From contig NC_087092.1 in assembly GCF_963855985.1 (NCBI RefSeq), positions 10,292,001-10,356,000 on the forward strand: 64,000 nucleotides of DNA, in the 5' to 3' direction. Shown here piece by piece: positions 34,704 to 47,251 of this stretch; the first letter of the stretch is position 1, and each line of letters opens with the position of its first letter. The DNA is from Ostrinia nubilalis (lineage: Eukaryota; Arthropoda; Insecta; Lepidoptera; Crambidae). Below the pieces are notes generated by a model that was given only the letters and a program-made list of their open reading frames with translations, ran no database searches and was not told the origin of the DNA. The position numbers and the translations under genes are program-made.

Positions 34704-36517
34704 ATTGTGTGCCAATTAAACAATATTTCGGTTTTTGCCGGTAATAAAAGTCTAGAAGTCGAGGATTGTTCGATCATGCCTTCGTTCCCTAAGTTTGACG
34801 CACACAACTTACGCAAGTTAGCATGAAAACACATGTTTACACTACCGCCTTCAGCTTCCGGAATGCTAATGAAGTAGCTAGTTTAATATTATTGCACAAA
34901 ATGTAAATGCAAAGTTGCGAGGGCAGGCCGTCCATACCAACATGTTTTTGTTGCCTCACTCAAGGGGTACCTACTTACAGTTAGTTCAAATGTTTCAGTC
35001 GAATACCTCAACAGCGAGAATAACTTCATTCTTCAAGTAAAAAAAACGGTTTTTTTAAGTTGTTGTTGTCGAGTCAAGGAGTTTAAATAATACTTTGAGG
35101 TTTACGTCTTCTAAAAGACTGTCAGCAAGCTCTTTGTTTATTTATTTAAAAAAAACTTGGTATATAAAACACACTAGATAAGGAAAACGTTATGGCATTC
35201 ATTTCATTTGCCATTCTTCATGAGTTTTAAATTTTAATTATATTTACCTACCAATTGATGTTGTTCTTGCCTTTTCATGCGCTTTGTAACAGATTCATGA
35301 TTTGGACGATAAAAACATCCAATAACATGTAGGACGTATGTGATGTAACATTACCTTATGACCTACAAATTAAACATTAAATCAAACGTGAAACCTTGTT
35401 ATGTGACGTCATAAATGGTGTCGGTCGTCATCGCGGCAATAATTCAGTATTTATGTCCCTGGCTTTGCTCGAGCTAAATCATGATATGAAACGGCAGCGC
35501 GACCGGCTTTTTTCATGGCCTAAATGTGAAATATCGTCGGCTGGCCCTCTATTTGCGTCCTAAACAAGGTTTGGCCTACATTAGCTCGAATTTGTGGACA
35601 CAAAATTTGATCGTACCGTTTGAGTGATATACGACAAAGAATTCAGGTTGTAGTTACGATTTCTTTTAAGTTTTGTTGTAAGTAGGATAGGCCAATTTAA
35701 GTTAAACTGTGGTTTAACTGTCTGCGGTATCAGACATGTGTAATTGGATAACTTCTCCCGAACACAAAAAGCTGGTAGCATGTCTAGCTATACCTAAATT
35801 TTTACTGAACAACAGAATAGAACACAAGTGTTACAACTATGTAAGATAATAATATAGATTTGTAAGTAGATATTTTATTTAAATAAATAAAAAAATAAAA
35901 AAAACTAACTTAAAAAATTCGAACTGCCTAAGGCGGGAATCGAACCCACTCTAATCGCTCAAAATTATAATAAATAAAAAATACGTTGACGTTGCTTTGG
36001 AAACAACGATAGAGAACAACGGTATAGAAAATTTAAGAGCTAAAGGGCTTAATTTACATTAATTTATCTTTCGTTCATTATGTGGACATATTAATGTGTG
36101 TTAGATAACATAATTAAATTTTATCTTGGGTTATGTAGGGCCCAAAATAAATGATAAATGGATTTAATTAGAAGTTATCACGTATACAGGGAAAAATGAA
36201 ATAATATTACGAGATGTGATGTGATTTACCTAGTTATATTTGTTATGCTCGGATGCTTTTTTTTTAGACATTTCCCATTCATAGCTGTAATTGCATAGCC
36301 ACATAATATGGCTATACAATCACAGTAAATCATATCTTGTAAAATTGTTACATTGATACATTTTTCAGTAGGGTATAATCATAAATACCATAATTATTCA
36401 TTTTAACATTTCTTTCCGATATTGCTATGGCTAGAACTAACAGCGATAATAAATTATTAAGCAACCCGCGCTAAGAGTAATTATTATTTACCTATCTATC
36501 TGTAGTTTTATGTGTAC
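34704..36517. other. Non-coding DNA with a possible SINE fragment
   Basis: No gene is supported. At 35936-35946 'ggaatcgaacc' is a perfect polymerase III B box on the minus strand, set in 'aggcgggaatcgaacccact' beside A-rich sequence (35880-35915). No A box is clear, so I read it as a broken tRNA-derived SINE. The rest is AT-rich with short poly-A/T runs. Confidence 0.4.
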
Positions 36518-36520
36518 TAA

Positions 36521-36638
36521 AGTTGGGTTGCACCCTGTTACTTTAACTGTAACAAATGTCAAAAGTCTGTCAAACTCCATACAAGAAACACCGGTTATCG
36601 TTATAGTCACGGTTACAGTTAAATGGTTCAACTCAGCC
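36521..36638. mobile_element. PIF/Harbinger-type MITE, 118 bp, TAA duplication
   Basis: Ends 'agttgggttgcacc' and the complement of 'ggctgagttgaacc' are flanked by TAA (36518-36520 and 36639-36641). The interior shares 'gtcaaactccata' and 'acaccggtta' with the 23127 copy. Confidence 0.85.
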
Positions 36639-36658
36639 TAAGTATCTACTAACTAGAC

Positions 36659-36945
36659 CAGGGATGGCGAACCAATGGCACGCGTGCCATCGATGGCACG
36701 CGCCACAATATTGAGGGCACGCCACCAATCACAAAATTCACTATAAAATAAAATAGTAAATAAGTCGTCCGTTAGTGCCACTGTAAAGTAAGGCTGTGGT
36801 AAGGCCTTGTCACTCGCCAGTGGCGCCACTTGTACTATACTCCTCATTGATAGCATTAGGTGTTATTTGATGGCACGTCTATGACTACATCAAACATTTT
36901 TTTCTGAAAAGTGGCACGTTGAGATATAAAGGTTCGCCATCCCTG
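36659..36945. mobile_element. hAT-type MITE, 287 bp, perfect 8-bp duplication
   Basis: Ends 'cagggatggcgaacc' and its exact complement are flanked by 'aactagac' on both sides (36651-36658 and 36946-36953). CAGGG-type termini and an 8-bp duplication define hAT. 'tggcacg' recurs several times inside. No transposase is encoded; a 67-codon open frame on the minus strand is incidental. Confidence 0.95.
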
Positions 36946-36953
36946 AACTAGAC

Positions 36954-38415
36954 AGACCGTACGGTAGGTACTGAGAATTGCTCTCTTGGTTGCAGTCAAT
37001 TATTGTCCACAACTCGACACATTGGTACTTAGTGAGCTGGAAGAACAGATGTGCTGCGAGGTCTTCGAATGTTGTTATCGACCATCACTCATGTAGTAAT
37101 GGGACAAGTAAAGCGTTATTGTTATTATGTTTTGTTTACGTGATTTGCGCCGCCTTTTGTGACATAATAATAATATTCTGAAAAAGTTGTTATAGTAGGT
37201 ATGTGAATGTCTTTAAGTTGTCTTCATTTATTTTGAACCTTATGTTAAACCTACGAGATTAAAGAGTAGGGAGTAAGTAAATCCAATGACAAAATCAGCT
37301 ATTTGTTATAGGAATTTTGACACGTTCGTGGGGATTATAAAGAATCTGGGTATCTATTGGCCATTTTGCTACTGATGATGTACCAACGTCTTAAAATATG
37401 ATTGAATGTGTGACGGTTAATAATATTATAGAATTGATTTAGATTAAGTAAAAATGAGATATTTTAAACTCTCAATTTCATGATCACGATTTTCACACGT
37501 ACAAATATTGTGTTTGGTCACCCACCAATAAAACAGAGATCACTCTGTCATTGTCAAGTGTAAGTAATTGAAAAACGGGATTGATCGTTCAGTAGGGAAA
37601 ATTATATCGTTCCAAAAATGTTTTTACCGCATTTTTAAGGTCTCTACGGTATCTGTACCTACATATATTAAAACTAGAAAGGTACCTGTATGTAGGTATT
37701 TGCTAAAAATATTTTAATGATATTCATTACATAAAGAAGCTGTAATAAAGAAAAAATGGCAATGAAAAATTAAACTGAACAGGCCAGTTACCAATTTTCA
37801 TAAAATATGTTTTTTTATGAGCGAAAAATTAGCTTTTACATTAAATAAGAGAAAGATTTATCTCAAGGGAAAAATCTGTTGCGGGCTTCCTCCATAAATA
37901 TTACCTAATATACAATATTGTATGAACCGCGTTGTATGAAAGTATGGCATTTCCTGAAAAAATGTAAAGAAAAATAACAATATTATTTTTGCTCCATACA
38001 CGTGTTGTAATTTACCAAGCTTGATAGAATTTTCTCGCCGCTGAACATCAAAGGATACCATAAAAGTATTTCACTACATCTTTCTTCCGATAGGAAATAA
38101 TGTTCCCGTTTTTTAATGGCCGCCCAAATGTAGAAGGAAAAGTAAATAACAGGGTATTGGCACTTGACATGATGTGAATCGAAACGAATAGCACGTGATG
38201 GCGACACGTTTGGGACCGATTTGTTACATGCTCTATCTATATTTTATTTACTAAAACTATATTCTCGTGTATTTCGATCACGCTATTGCGTCACTAACTT
38301 TCAGGATCTGTTTCCTTGACGAATATAGACTGATATATGAGAATTTGTTGTACTTAATTTTAGTATTATTAGTTCTTCAGATTGATTTTCTCCTGTCATT
38401 TACTACCTACTATTA
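36954..38415. other. Non-coding DNA, no gene found
   Basis: The sequence at 37860-38210 has a slightly higher coding-like composition on the minus strand, with two overlapping frames of 67 and 74 codons. I find no start, acceptor or family to support an exon. Confidence 0.4.
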
Positions 38416-38635
38416 TAGCGGACGCCCGCGACTTCGTACGCGTGGATCCCGTTTTACCCCCTTAGGGGTGGAGTTTCGCAAAATCCCGTCTTAGTGAGCA
38501 CCTACGTTCTAAAAGGAACCCCCATGCTAAGCTGGACACTCCTAGCACTTGTAGTTTCTGAGATTTCGGGATGAGTGAGTGAGTCAGTTAGTCAATCAGT
38601 CAGTGAACTTTCGCTTTTATAAATATAGATTAGCT
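38416..38635 (+). repeat. Interspersed retroelement remnant with GAGT/CAGT-rich tail
   Basis: The head 'cggacgcccgcgacttcg' and 'acgcgtggatcccgtttt' match the 45541 copy. The tail 'gagtgagtgagtcagttag' then 'tcagtcagtgaactttcgct' followed by 'tataaatatagatta' is typical of a common lepidopteran repeat. No coding capacity. Confidence 0.7.
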
Positions 38636-38952
38636 AGAAATAGTGTGTAGTTGATCTTACTTTCGCTTCTAAATAGCTCTACTTTAGGTTTTCACGTCAG
38701 TTTCGTGAAAGGTTTTAGGTCTGTAAAAGGTACCTAGGTACTTACTACCTTCCGACATCGTAAAGTGTCGTTATTGATCTTGATTCGATAAAGATGTCTT
38801 GGAAGACGTGGGTCTAAAGCGATAACGATCTTGAAACTAAATCGAATGTTACTTTTGTCTACAAACACTTTCATGTTTTTCGTAGAATTACATAATTGAA
38901 AGGAATTAAAAGGACGGTATCGCATAAGCTTATTACAATTACCTTTCCCTGC

Positions 38953-39207
38953 ATCATCATCATTTCAGCCATAGGACGTCCACTGCTCAACATAGGCCTC
39001 CCCCAATGATTTCCACAATGGCCGGTTGGTGGCGGCCTGCATCCACCGTCTTTCCGCTAACTTTATGAGGTCATCGGTCCACCTTGTATGTGGACGTCCT
39101 ATGCTGCGCTTTCCAGTACGTGGCCTACACTCCAGAACCTTGCTGCCCAATCAGCCGTCAGTTCTGCGTACTATATGCCCCTGCCCTGCCACTTCAGCTT
39201 GCTAATC
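38953..39207 (-). pseudogene. LINE RT C-terminal fragment (RTE-like family)
   Basis: A severely 5'-truncated copy of the family at 33.4-34.7 kb. The minus-strand frame encodes MGSKVLECRPRTGKRSIGRP and ends EQWTSYG with a stop. It is followed by the (atg)n tail, seen as 'gcatcatcatcatttcagcc' at the left end. Homology stops near 39207 in 'cttgctaatccg'. The copy differs from the 33.4-kb one at many positions, so the two come from different source elements or dates. No clear target duplication was found. Confidence 0.85.
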
Positions 39208-40107
39208 CGCATCGTAAACTGCACTGCATAGTGAATGTGTATATTTTAATATAATAATAACCTGCATCAGTCTTTGCTCTACATTTGACATAAATTATTT
39301 CAAAAGCCAACTATGTGCACGTTTAGGAGACAAAGAAAGTAGGGCATAGCATACAAAAGCGACATTGTTTATACACCGTTTTAGTAGGTGAATGAAAATG
39401 CGTTGAATGACAAGAATATACATTTTCTTAGGGAAACACAAAAGGTCTTGGAATTTTAGCTTCTGCACGCTGTCGAGAAATTCATATTCAGAGCGCGAGA
39501 TACGGTTTGCTCAAACTAAGTATCAGTGAAAAAATCAAACATTATTTGTTAACACAATATTACATTCTATCGTTTTGATCCATAGTTAGTTATTTATGGC
39601 CAATATTTTAAAGCATTGAAACAACAATCGATAAACCCATTTTATTTACTCTTGTAGCTTTCACAATAGATTCAAAGTGGATCTATAAAGTCAATACGGT
39701 AGCGGAAAACGATATCGTACATTTTCTGGCAAAAATTCAGTCGCAAAAAGTGAAATATGAAACCATTCAGTTCTGTTTCGGGTATAGTTAAATGACATGA
39801 CAGCGAATTCACGATGGTGAAATTTTTGTTATTTTGAATGGTGCTTCTCTACCTCTAAACTACACCCCGTGTAGAATATTTATGATTAAACTTCATAGAA
39901 TTTTACAGCAGTGCCACTAAAACATAGTTTATGGAGGAAACTAGAAATGCCGTTAGCTTTTCCCGAGTATCGCTGGAAAATGCTTTAAGAATATACAACA
40001 TTGGAAGGGAAGAAATGGACAAGACGTGGCATATTTAGGCTACTGCTGTCTTGGGAACCATTTTCAGTAATAATTTTACTAGCTAAATACTAAATTAAGT
40101 TTATAGT

Positions 40108-40312
40108 TAACTAGCTGTGCCCCGCGGTGTCACCCGCCGTAAAAAAGTATCCTATGTGTTAATCCAGGGTGTCAGCTAACTATTTTTTGCAAACAAATAT
40201 TTTGAATTTGAATTTTGAACTGTTGGTATACCGAAATTTATTAAAATCGCTTCAGCCGTGAAGAAGTAACAAACATACACACTCACAAACTTTCGCCTTA
40301 ATAATATTAAAG
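40108..40312 (+). repeat. Interspersed retroelement remnant
   Basis: Head 'actagctgtgccccgcgg' followed by 'gtatcctatgtgttaatcc', and later 'aaatcgcttcagccgtg' and 'catacacactcacaaac'. I recognise these phrases as the 3' part of abundant insect RTE or SINE-type repeats. No coding capacity. Confidence 0.65.
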
Positions 40313-40694
40313 TCCGATCTGAGCAGAGCTTATGTCAACTGCTTACATATTAAACATACTCGTTTACTCGTACTTGAATAGTGAAAAATAATGTGAATAA
40401 TACTCGTACAAAGGTTAAACGTCGCTGCAAGCACTTATTTTATAAGTTTTCTTCTAAAGACTAGCTTACAATTTCCCCTTAGCATGAGAACTTTACGACT
40501 ACTTGAACAACTAGCCTGAAACTTGTTTGTAATCACTTTTTACTGGCACTTGGTGCTGTTGTAAAGAACCGTTAATCAGAACTTGGTAGTTTATTGGCAT
40601 TAAAACTTTCCGGAGTAAGTAACAAGCGATTATAGAGAGTGATTTAAATGTAACTGCTCGCGTATTTACTATTGCACTAAGTTTAATACTTTGG
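40313..40694. other. Non-coding DNA
   Basis: No gene or repeat ends were identified. Confidence 0.4.
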
Positions 40695-41104
40695 TATACA
40701 GACTTTTTTTTTTTTTTATATTTGTGGCAACCAAACCTCTCTGGGAGGTTTATTTCTGCCAATGTCGAGTGAAAAATATTGACATAGTTATCAATAGAAC
40801 GTGGGTGTTTCAGTTCTATTGATTTTTCATGGATTCCGTGGAGTTAAGTATGCCCGTAAGCAGGTTTCGAGACGCCACCGGGTCCAAAGCGGGTTGTTCA
40901 TACGACAACCCACTCGACACTCGATGCGCGCTCAAATTCGAAGTATTTCAATGTTTTTTATAATTTATCACTTCACTGCACTTTAGAACACAAAATAACA
41001 CCAAATTTGTACACTAAAGTCCATTAAATAATAAATTGAAACCATTAAAACAGATCGACCATGCTTCCCGTTCAACTACCCTCCACGGAATCCTATACAG
41101 ACTT
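40695..41104 (-). pseudogene. Polyadenylated retrocopy of unknown transcript, 11-bp target duplication
   Basis: The direct repeat 'tatacagactt' (40695-40705 and 41094-41104) brackets about 388 bp. Directly inside the left copy is a run of about 12-14 T, the poly(A) tail of a minus-strand transcript. On that strand 'gaaataaa', a polyadenylation signal, lies about 40 bases before the tail. These are the hallmarks of an RNA copied by LINE machinery. The copied sequence has no long open frame and no polymerase III A/B boxes, so it is not an obvious tRNA-SINE. The two regions 'ggattccgtggag' (transcript start) and 'ctccacggaatcc' (internal) could pair in the RNA. The source could be a non-coding RNA, a UTR or an undescribed polymerase II SINE. 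Confidence 0.75.
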
Positions 41105-42752
41105 GGTTAGTTGACAATAATTCCAGGACATTTCTGTAAGACAATTCATTCTAACTCTGATAATTGGATGGATTTCAATTTTATTCTTCTTGTAGCTCTG
41201 AAATCAATCAAAATGATTTGAAGATATTTGTGTTCGCGAAATAGTCATAGTTCCCTTTGCTATACAAGTCTTTGAGGAAATGCGTTTTGATAGCTTTAAA
41301 AATTATCCTAATTAGTGGTGTACACACACTCTATTTTTATCCGTAGCTCCTAAATCTTTCTACAGTTTGAGTAAGGACTTAATACTTTACCCTCTAGAAG
41401 AAGGTACTAATTTATAGCCATTCTTTATTAGTTATCCGGCCGGGGGCATGTGGGAGGTCTCACAGTCATGATGGAGCTATCCACCAGAACCACTGGGGCC
41501 AATAAATTTACAGTCCTGCTGATTTTCTTTGGTATAGGTATTAAAGTCTCAAATAAAGACGATAAAAATTATAAAATATTTATTTTCCTAAAATTGCATT
41601 AAGATTAGATAGAAACGTGTTATGACAAAATGAACTTAATTATTGGTTAGATTTTTCGAAAGAAACACAAAGGAAAAAAATTAAAACATTGTTATCACAT
41701 GTTTGAAGGAAAGCTAGGAGTAAGTAATATACATAATGTAGATTTTCAGGTAGGTTATAAGTTTTTTTACTCATGACTTATTTGCTTAAGCCACTTTATC
41801 ATTCGTTAGCACCGTGTAAGATTGACCGTTAATCTTACCGATACTTAACCGTGTCCGTTATCCGCTAACGTGATACTTAATTACGGAGAGAAACAAATAA
41901 AAGGGCTTTCCTTTCGTGATAAAGCAGCGGTCCCTTCATATTTCAGTCATTAAAAAGGTTGGAAAGGTCGTTACCGCTACATGGGATAATATTTACCTGC
42001 TGGTTTGACATTTTGAAGTTAAAAAGCTTGTCTATTGACATAAGTTACTGAGTGCCTCAAACGGTACCTCAGTGTTTTTACGTTTCAAAAAGTTTCATTT
42101 AAACTATGCGAAACGTAAAAACCTGCAGCAGCCGCATGAAATACGAGTGAAAATAAGTTTTAATTTTGATTCAGCAAAATATGTAAGGTCAATGAAAATG
42201 AAAATATGTCTGGAGGTACCTACTTACATTTTTCAATCTCTGATAAAACAAAGCAATGTTAATTGAAAGGAAAAAAAGTAAGTAATTAAGATGTCGATAA
42301 TTAGTTTTGTTATGCAGATAAGGTAGCTCTTTTCGACTAATGAATGTCTTGTAATAACTTAAACTTCAGTATTTAAAGAATAAGAGCAAAAAGCGTTTAA
42401 TATTCAACTCTAATAATTTCAATTCATCATCGTTATTCATTATTTTGTCTTTTACCTGTGAAAAGTTTGAAAAAATCAGCAATTACAGAGATTCCAACTT
42501 AATTCTAGGTACGGGTCAGAGTTGGTGCTAAACCTAAAATAACACTGTCCGTGTTTTCATCATTGAGTATTGTGTACATTCGTTGTTTTTATGCCCATGA
42601 TTACACGTTGCCCAAAATCGTCCTTTAGCATCTAAACAAATCTTATAGAAGCAAAATTTGTATTCGGCATAGTAGGTATCCTTAGGTTCGGCGGTTAAAT
42701 GGTAAACTTTGTGTTGGAGCATAGTTTGGTTACGACAATGCGGGCTTAAATA
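41105..42752. other. Non-coding DNA, no gene found
   Basis: AT-rich, without supported exons. The short GC-rich stretch at 41438-41505 ('ggccgggggcatgtggg' to 'ccactggggcc') may be part of an unknown repeat. Confidence 0.4.
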
Positions 42753-43952
42753 ACCCAAGTAGCATCAGATTATCTTCATAAGGCATTGAAGATATCTTGA
42801 AGACTAATAGACTAATTCCACCCGTTGTCTTGGCCAAGACAATAGTCGCACCCAAGAAATCTTGAAGTTATCCCCCAAGACAATGGTAAGCAAAAAAGGG
42901 CACAATCCTTTGGAAATCACTGAGACAGAGTTAAGACAACGCCTTAGGCAGACTTAAACCCTAATTAAGAGTGTAGTTTTAAGAATTTCTAAACAATTAC
43001 TATAATATATCTTGTAGTATGACTGTAGACAAGGAAATAGAGTTGAAGATATCTTGAATACTTATTTAAGACTAATAATTATTTTTAGAGCTAAGGTTTA
43101 TTTAACTTCATGAAGAACTATGTAAGACACTTTTTATTAAAGAGGAACTTTAATTTAGAAAACATTGTGATCTTTAACACTAAATCAACTTTAGATAAAG
43201 GTTAATGAAAATGGCGATTACATTATTTTAATAACTAATTTATATTATGTCTAGAAAAGACCGTGAATGACATTTTTGCATAGGAAATATAAAACGCAAT
43301 GTGGTTTCCCGTGTAAAATCAATGGATAATGTTATAAAACAGGAGGGCCTTGAAAAAAACCTAATAAGATCAATAAAATATTACGAAATTGTATTGTATA
43401 AATAAAAGTTTGAGGTTATAAAATAATATTTTATTTTATGCAAACATTCTTAGACATTTATGCAACTAGAAATAGTGTAACAGAGACGTACTTCAATTTA
43501 AATGTCCTCTTGTTATGATATTATTGGTTAATTTCTGATTTATTTTTTGTTACATATAGCTCATAATGGCGGTAATTCTAATTTGTCTTAATGTAGCAAG
43601 AGTATAGAAGATTTTGAATTTGTAAGTTTAGTAAAGAAAGAGTTGAGCAAGTTATACTTTACATAGTATTAGTTAAGAAACATTAGATTTAACTTACACT
43701 TAAAATTCACTTGATGAAGTATTACTTAAGTGCATGTGGTATCAAGTAGATCTTTAGTTTTAATTAGTTAAAACTAGATAGTTTTCATTCTGTCTTAGTC
43801 TTGCTAAATTATTGGTGCTGCTATACATTAGAGAACAATTCATTTACTAACTTATTTATTAATTACAATAATTTTCCCTCGACTTTGTCCGTGTGGAAGT
43901 CGAAAATGGTTGGGACTAATTGGTTTTTACGTTTTTAGTTTTATTATGACAT

Positions 43953-44030
43953 ATAGGGGAAAGTTCGGTATATTGTACTGGTGGGTAAATTGCACTACCC
44001 TCATATTTCGTAAAGTATTCTTTGAACTCT
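43953..44030 (+). repeat. Left end of a TAGGGGAAAGT-type element
   Basis: 'taggggaaagttcggtata' continues into 'gtactggtgggtaaattgc' and 'actaccctc'. The first eleven bases equal the terminus of the element at 50383-51475, and a TIR-near motif ('gggtaaattgcac') follows. No right end was found. It may be a solo end or a truncated relative. Confidence 0.45.
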
Positions 44031-44094
44031 GTAATTGCTACACTCAGCGATAAGCAATTAAATTAATTGAATATCGGCCATATGGCCACAATGA

Positions 44095-44345
44095 TGAAGC
44101 TCTTGGCCTGTATCTCACCTGATGGTAAGTGACGATCAGGCTGAAGGTGGAAGCGAGCTTCGCCCGGAATCCTCAAACACAGAGGAACTGGCTATCTTAC
44201 CTCTAACTGCCGGAACACAATAATGATGTTAACATTGTTGTTATGGCGACAGACTTAGGTAAGATGGTTGTAGCTGGCCAGGCGGACTTAGAACAAAGGC
44301 CTACCACCTACCAAACCAAACAGAAAAATCTGCTCCCACTAGAAA
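44095..44345 (+). repeat. Lepidopteran interspersed repeat ('cctgatggtaagtgacgatc')
   Basis: The block 'cacctgatggtaagtgacg', then 'ggtggaagcgagcttcgcc', then 'aactgccggaacacaataat' and 'ttgttatggcgacagactta' is one I recognise as a frequent lepidopteran repeat. Its class is uncertain. It lies inside the 42753-45209 element. Confidence 0.55.
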
Positions 44346-44668
44346 TCACTCCTAGACCACAGAGGCGGTTAAAGAGGAAAGAGAGGAACTTTTAACAATT
44401 TGTAATTTTGTTAAATTTAATCACACAGTGTTTCTAATTTATTAAATGAGAAGATTGAGAATCGTATATTAGTGTGGATTACAATTATTACAAATATTTT
44501 TCGGTAGTTATTATGTTAAGATTTTTTAAAAGTACCTACTGTCACCTAGTTAGTTAAATTGTATAATATCATTGTTGCACTCAACTTTACCACACAATTT
44601 CGAAAATATTTTAGACAATATTTTAGTAAATCAAATTTTATATTTACTTATAATAGCATAATTTAGTT

Positions 44669-44722
44669 CGCGGGCGACCGCATGCATTTTGTATCAAAAA
44701 TTAATGCACGCAGGTGCCCGCG
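44669..44722. repeat. GC-rich imperfect hairpin
   Basis: 'cgcgggcgaccgcatgcat' (44669-44687) pairs imperfectly with 'atgcacgcaggtgcccgcg' (44704-44722). It is followed by 'gcgggcgcacgccgcgg'. The GC content is strikingly different from the AT-rich surroundings, which suggests a separate small insertion. Confidence 0.6.
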
Positions 44723-45523
44723 GCGGGCGCACGCCGCGGCCGTGCATTACGTGATCCTGTTTTATCGAAATCGTCCCGTTAAGTGTATTTTTTCTCAAAA
44801 TGTACTAATTCTAGTAAAAAGATAATTAACTTAATCTTCAGAAAACTATTTCTAGGACAATGGTCTTTAAAAAGTCCTAAGTAAATCTACGAATACTTTA
44901 TTTACTTTGCAACACTTAAATAATACTTCATCTATACTATTTAGTATTAAGTGAGCATACAAAAAATCTTAATTTAGTAAAATAAGATTTTTTTAACTTA
45001 AGCTAAGAATAACTTAAGACCAAATTATCTAAAGAATACTTAACTTGGTTTTGGGTATTCTTAATTTGCTTAAGTAGCGCTCGATGAAGAACATAAAGTC
45101 TTAAAGAAAAAAATCTCTACTCTAAGTGTATTTGGTTTTAGCTTAAGTGTAAATTTAGATAGAGTTAAGACAAGTAAGATTTTGCCATTAATACCAATTG
45201 CTACTTGGGAAACTTCATGCTTCGATGGAAAAGATGGTTCAGTTCTTTGGTTGTCACGTTGTGGTCTGTCAGATCGATCATCTTAGACGCTATAAAGTCT
45301 GTCGTCAGGACAGACTGTCCTTAATATGACGGTTATATTCTAAATATAACTAATTCATACCGCTTATATTAAATTATTTTCTGGGTCTCTAAATACATAA
45401 TTGTTATTGAGATGCTCGCTGAATACCACTTGTGAACGTTGTTTTGTTCCATATTATGTGTTATTCCATTATTGTTTACGGTAAGTAGAAATACAATACT
45501 TAGTCGGGTCATAAGTTCTGTCA

Positions 45524-45745
<222 letters not shown>

Positions 45746-45876
45746 TTGATTCTATTTTTTTTTTACGGTAATCATTTATATACTAATAGAAAGGTACTAA
45801 AATAGAGATTTTATGGTTATAAAAAATATTTAAAATTTTCCTCGCAATTATGAATACAAGGGTTCAAACTGCGCGG

Positions 45877-46505
45877 TCAGTGGTCTTTAGAAACACGAGC
45901 GAGTTTCGTATCAATATCGGCGGCTGGTTTAATACAGGATGCCGTGAGGGACTCCAAATTAGTATGAAGCATAGAGCAGGCCTTCCTCTCCAAATGTTGC
46001 CATATTTTGTAATCCAACGGATTATAGTCTGGACTGGATGAGGGCCAGACTTCGTGCCGGCTGAGGTCAATTTTACGCCCTGCGAGCGGGTTTTGCGCGC
46101 TTTTCGCTCTATGAGGTGGCTCAAAATCCTGCTGGAAGTCCCAGTGTCTGTTATTGAGCATGATATGTGAAAAAGGTTCCATAAGCTTTGTGAGAACTGA
46201 ATTTTGATTCAAAATGGCATTCGTTTTTATTCCTTTCATGCAAAAAATACCTCAAAAAGCCCAAATCTGAGACATGTTACCAAACCTTGAGTGACGATAA
46301 AAGCTGGCCTAGCTGGACAGCCGAAATTAAGCCAGTGCTTCTTCATTGATGTACGCATCCAACTTACCATTTTATTTTTTTGTAACTCTCCTCCATGGTA
46401 AAAAAAAACATTCGAAAAATTTTTTTCAAGGTACTTTTTTCCTGCGTACCGCTTAAGCAAAACGTAGGATTTCTTCAATCTCAGGTCTTTTAAACGCGCA
46501 TCCAA
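45877..46505 (-). pseudogene. Mariner-type transposase, degenerate
   Basis: The downstream frame (46239 to 45877, 120 codons) contains WDFQQDFEPPHRAKSAQN, WPSSSPDYNPLDYKIWQHLE and a C-terminal tail. These are the second and third catalytic regions of a Tc1/mariner DDE/D transposase. Counting from the D of QQD to the D of NPLD gives 37 intervening residues, a DD37D spacing as in the maT group. A second frame (46505 to 46236) holds a further piece, and the two are joined only across frame breaks. The usual QQDGAP motif is altered to QQDFEP. No intact N-terminal DNA-binding region is visible, so the gene is inactive. Confidence 0.75.
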
Positions 46506-47251
46506 GTGATTTTTTATTTTTATTCAAAAAGTTTGAAGCCTTGAGTCTTCATAAATACCAATTTCACCCTGGTTATGCTTAAGCCTACCTCCAGGGCAGG
46601 CAAAGTCTGCTAAAGCATGGGATTTTTTTGAGTTCGCGCCTTCGCAGCTTTTAACGCTGCTGCTGGAGTCCTAACCGAGTAAGGACAATTACTTTTGTTT
46701 TGTGTCTTCTACACTTAAAACTTCAATAAATCGTTTGATAAAACGATAAATGTAAAATTGATATTTAATTAAATTTTTTCAGCACATCGAAAATCTGCTT
46801 TGGCGCGTAACCGCACCAATGTAGCGTGACAACTGCTGTTCGGTCTTCTTTATGCGTCCACTACATACATATTTAAAAAACAAATAAAATTCAAAACAGT
46901 GCACATTTTTAATTTCGTTAAATATTCTAAATTCTAATCCAATAAATATTTTTGAGACCTTTTTTCAAAATTCAAAAGTTATGATCATGTGACAGAACTT
47001 ATGACCAGACTAGGTATGTGTTATAAGAATTTTCAGTTTCTCAGTTTGGAATCAGATTTTCAGTTAATATGAGCGCTAGTGTATTCAACATTAATATCTG
47101 TCACGTAATTCAAATATTTCCATGCCCTTTGGTATTTTATTTTATGTATGGTAGTTTGTGAGACTTTAAATACCTAAAGAGAACTGTAAGATGTTTATTT
47201 CGGTTGGTCATGAACATCGTTACTCTAACATTAAAGTCGAACTTAGTATAA

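Larger units (their letters stand above)
42753..45209. mobile_element. Putative 2.46-kb non-autonomous element with 11-bp TIR
   Basis: 'cccaagtagca' at 42753-42763 is matched by its complement at 45199-45209. Both ends run into several hundred bases packed with AAGACA/TGTCTT and CTTAAG words ('ttgtcttggccaagacaat', 'gagttaagacaa', 'aacttaagacc'). Such subterminal repeats in opposite orientation are typical of transposase binding regions in some superfamilies. There is no transposase frame. The middle carries other repeats (43953 onward, 44095-44340, 44669-44722). No target duplication is certain and the TIR is short, so the boundaries are provisional. Confidence 0.5.

Noticed and set aside
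34694..34834. First 47 codons of the RT open frame at 33437-34834
   Set aside because: They lie outside the LINE target duplication and are host sequence read through by chance.
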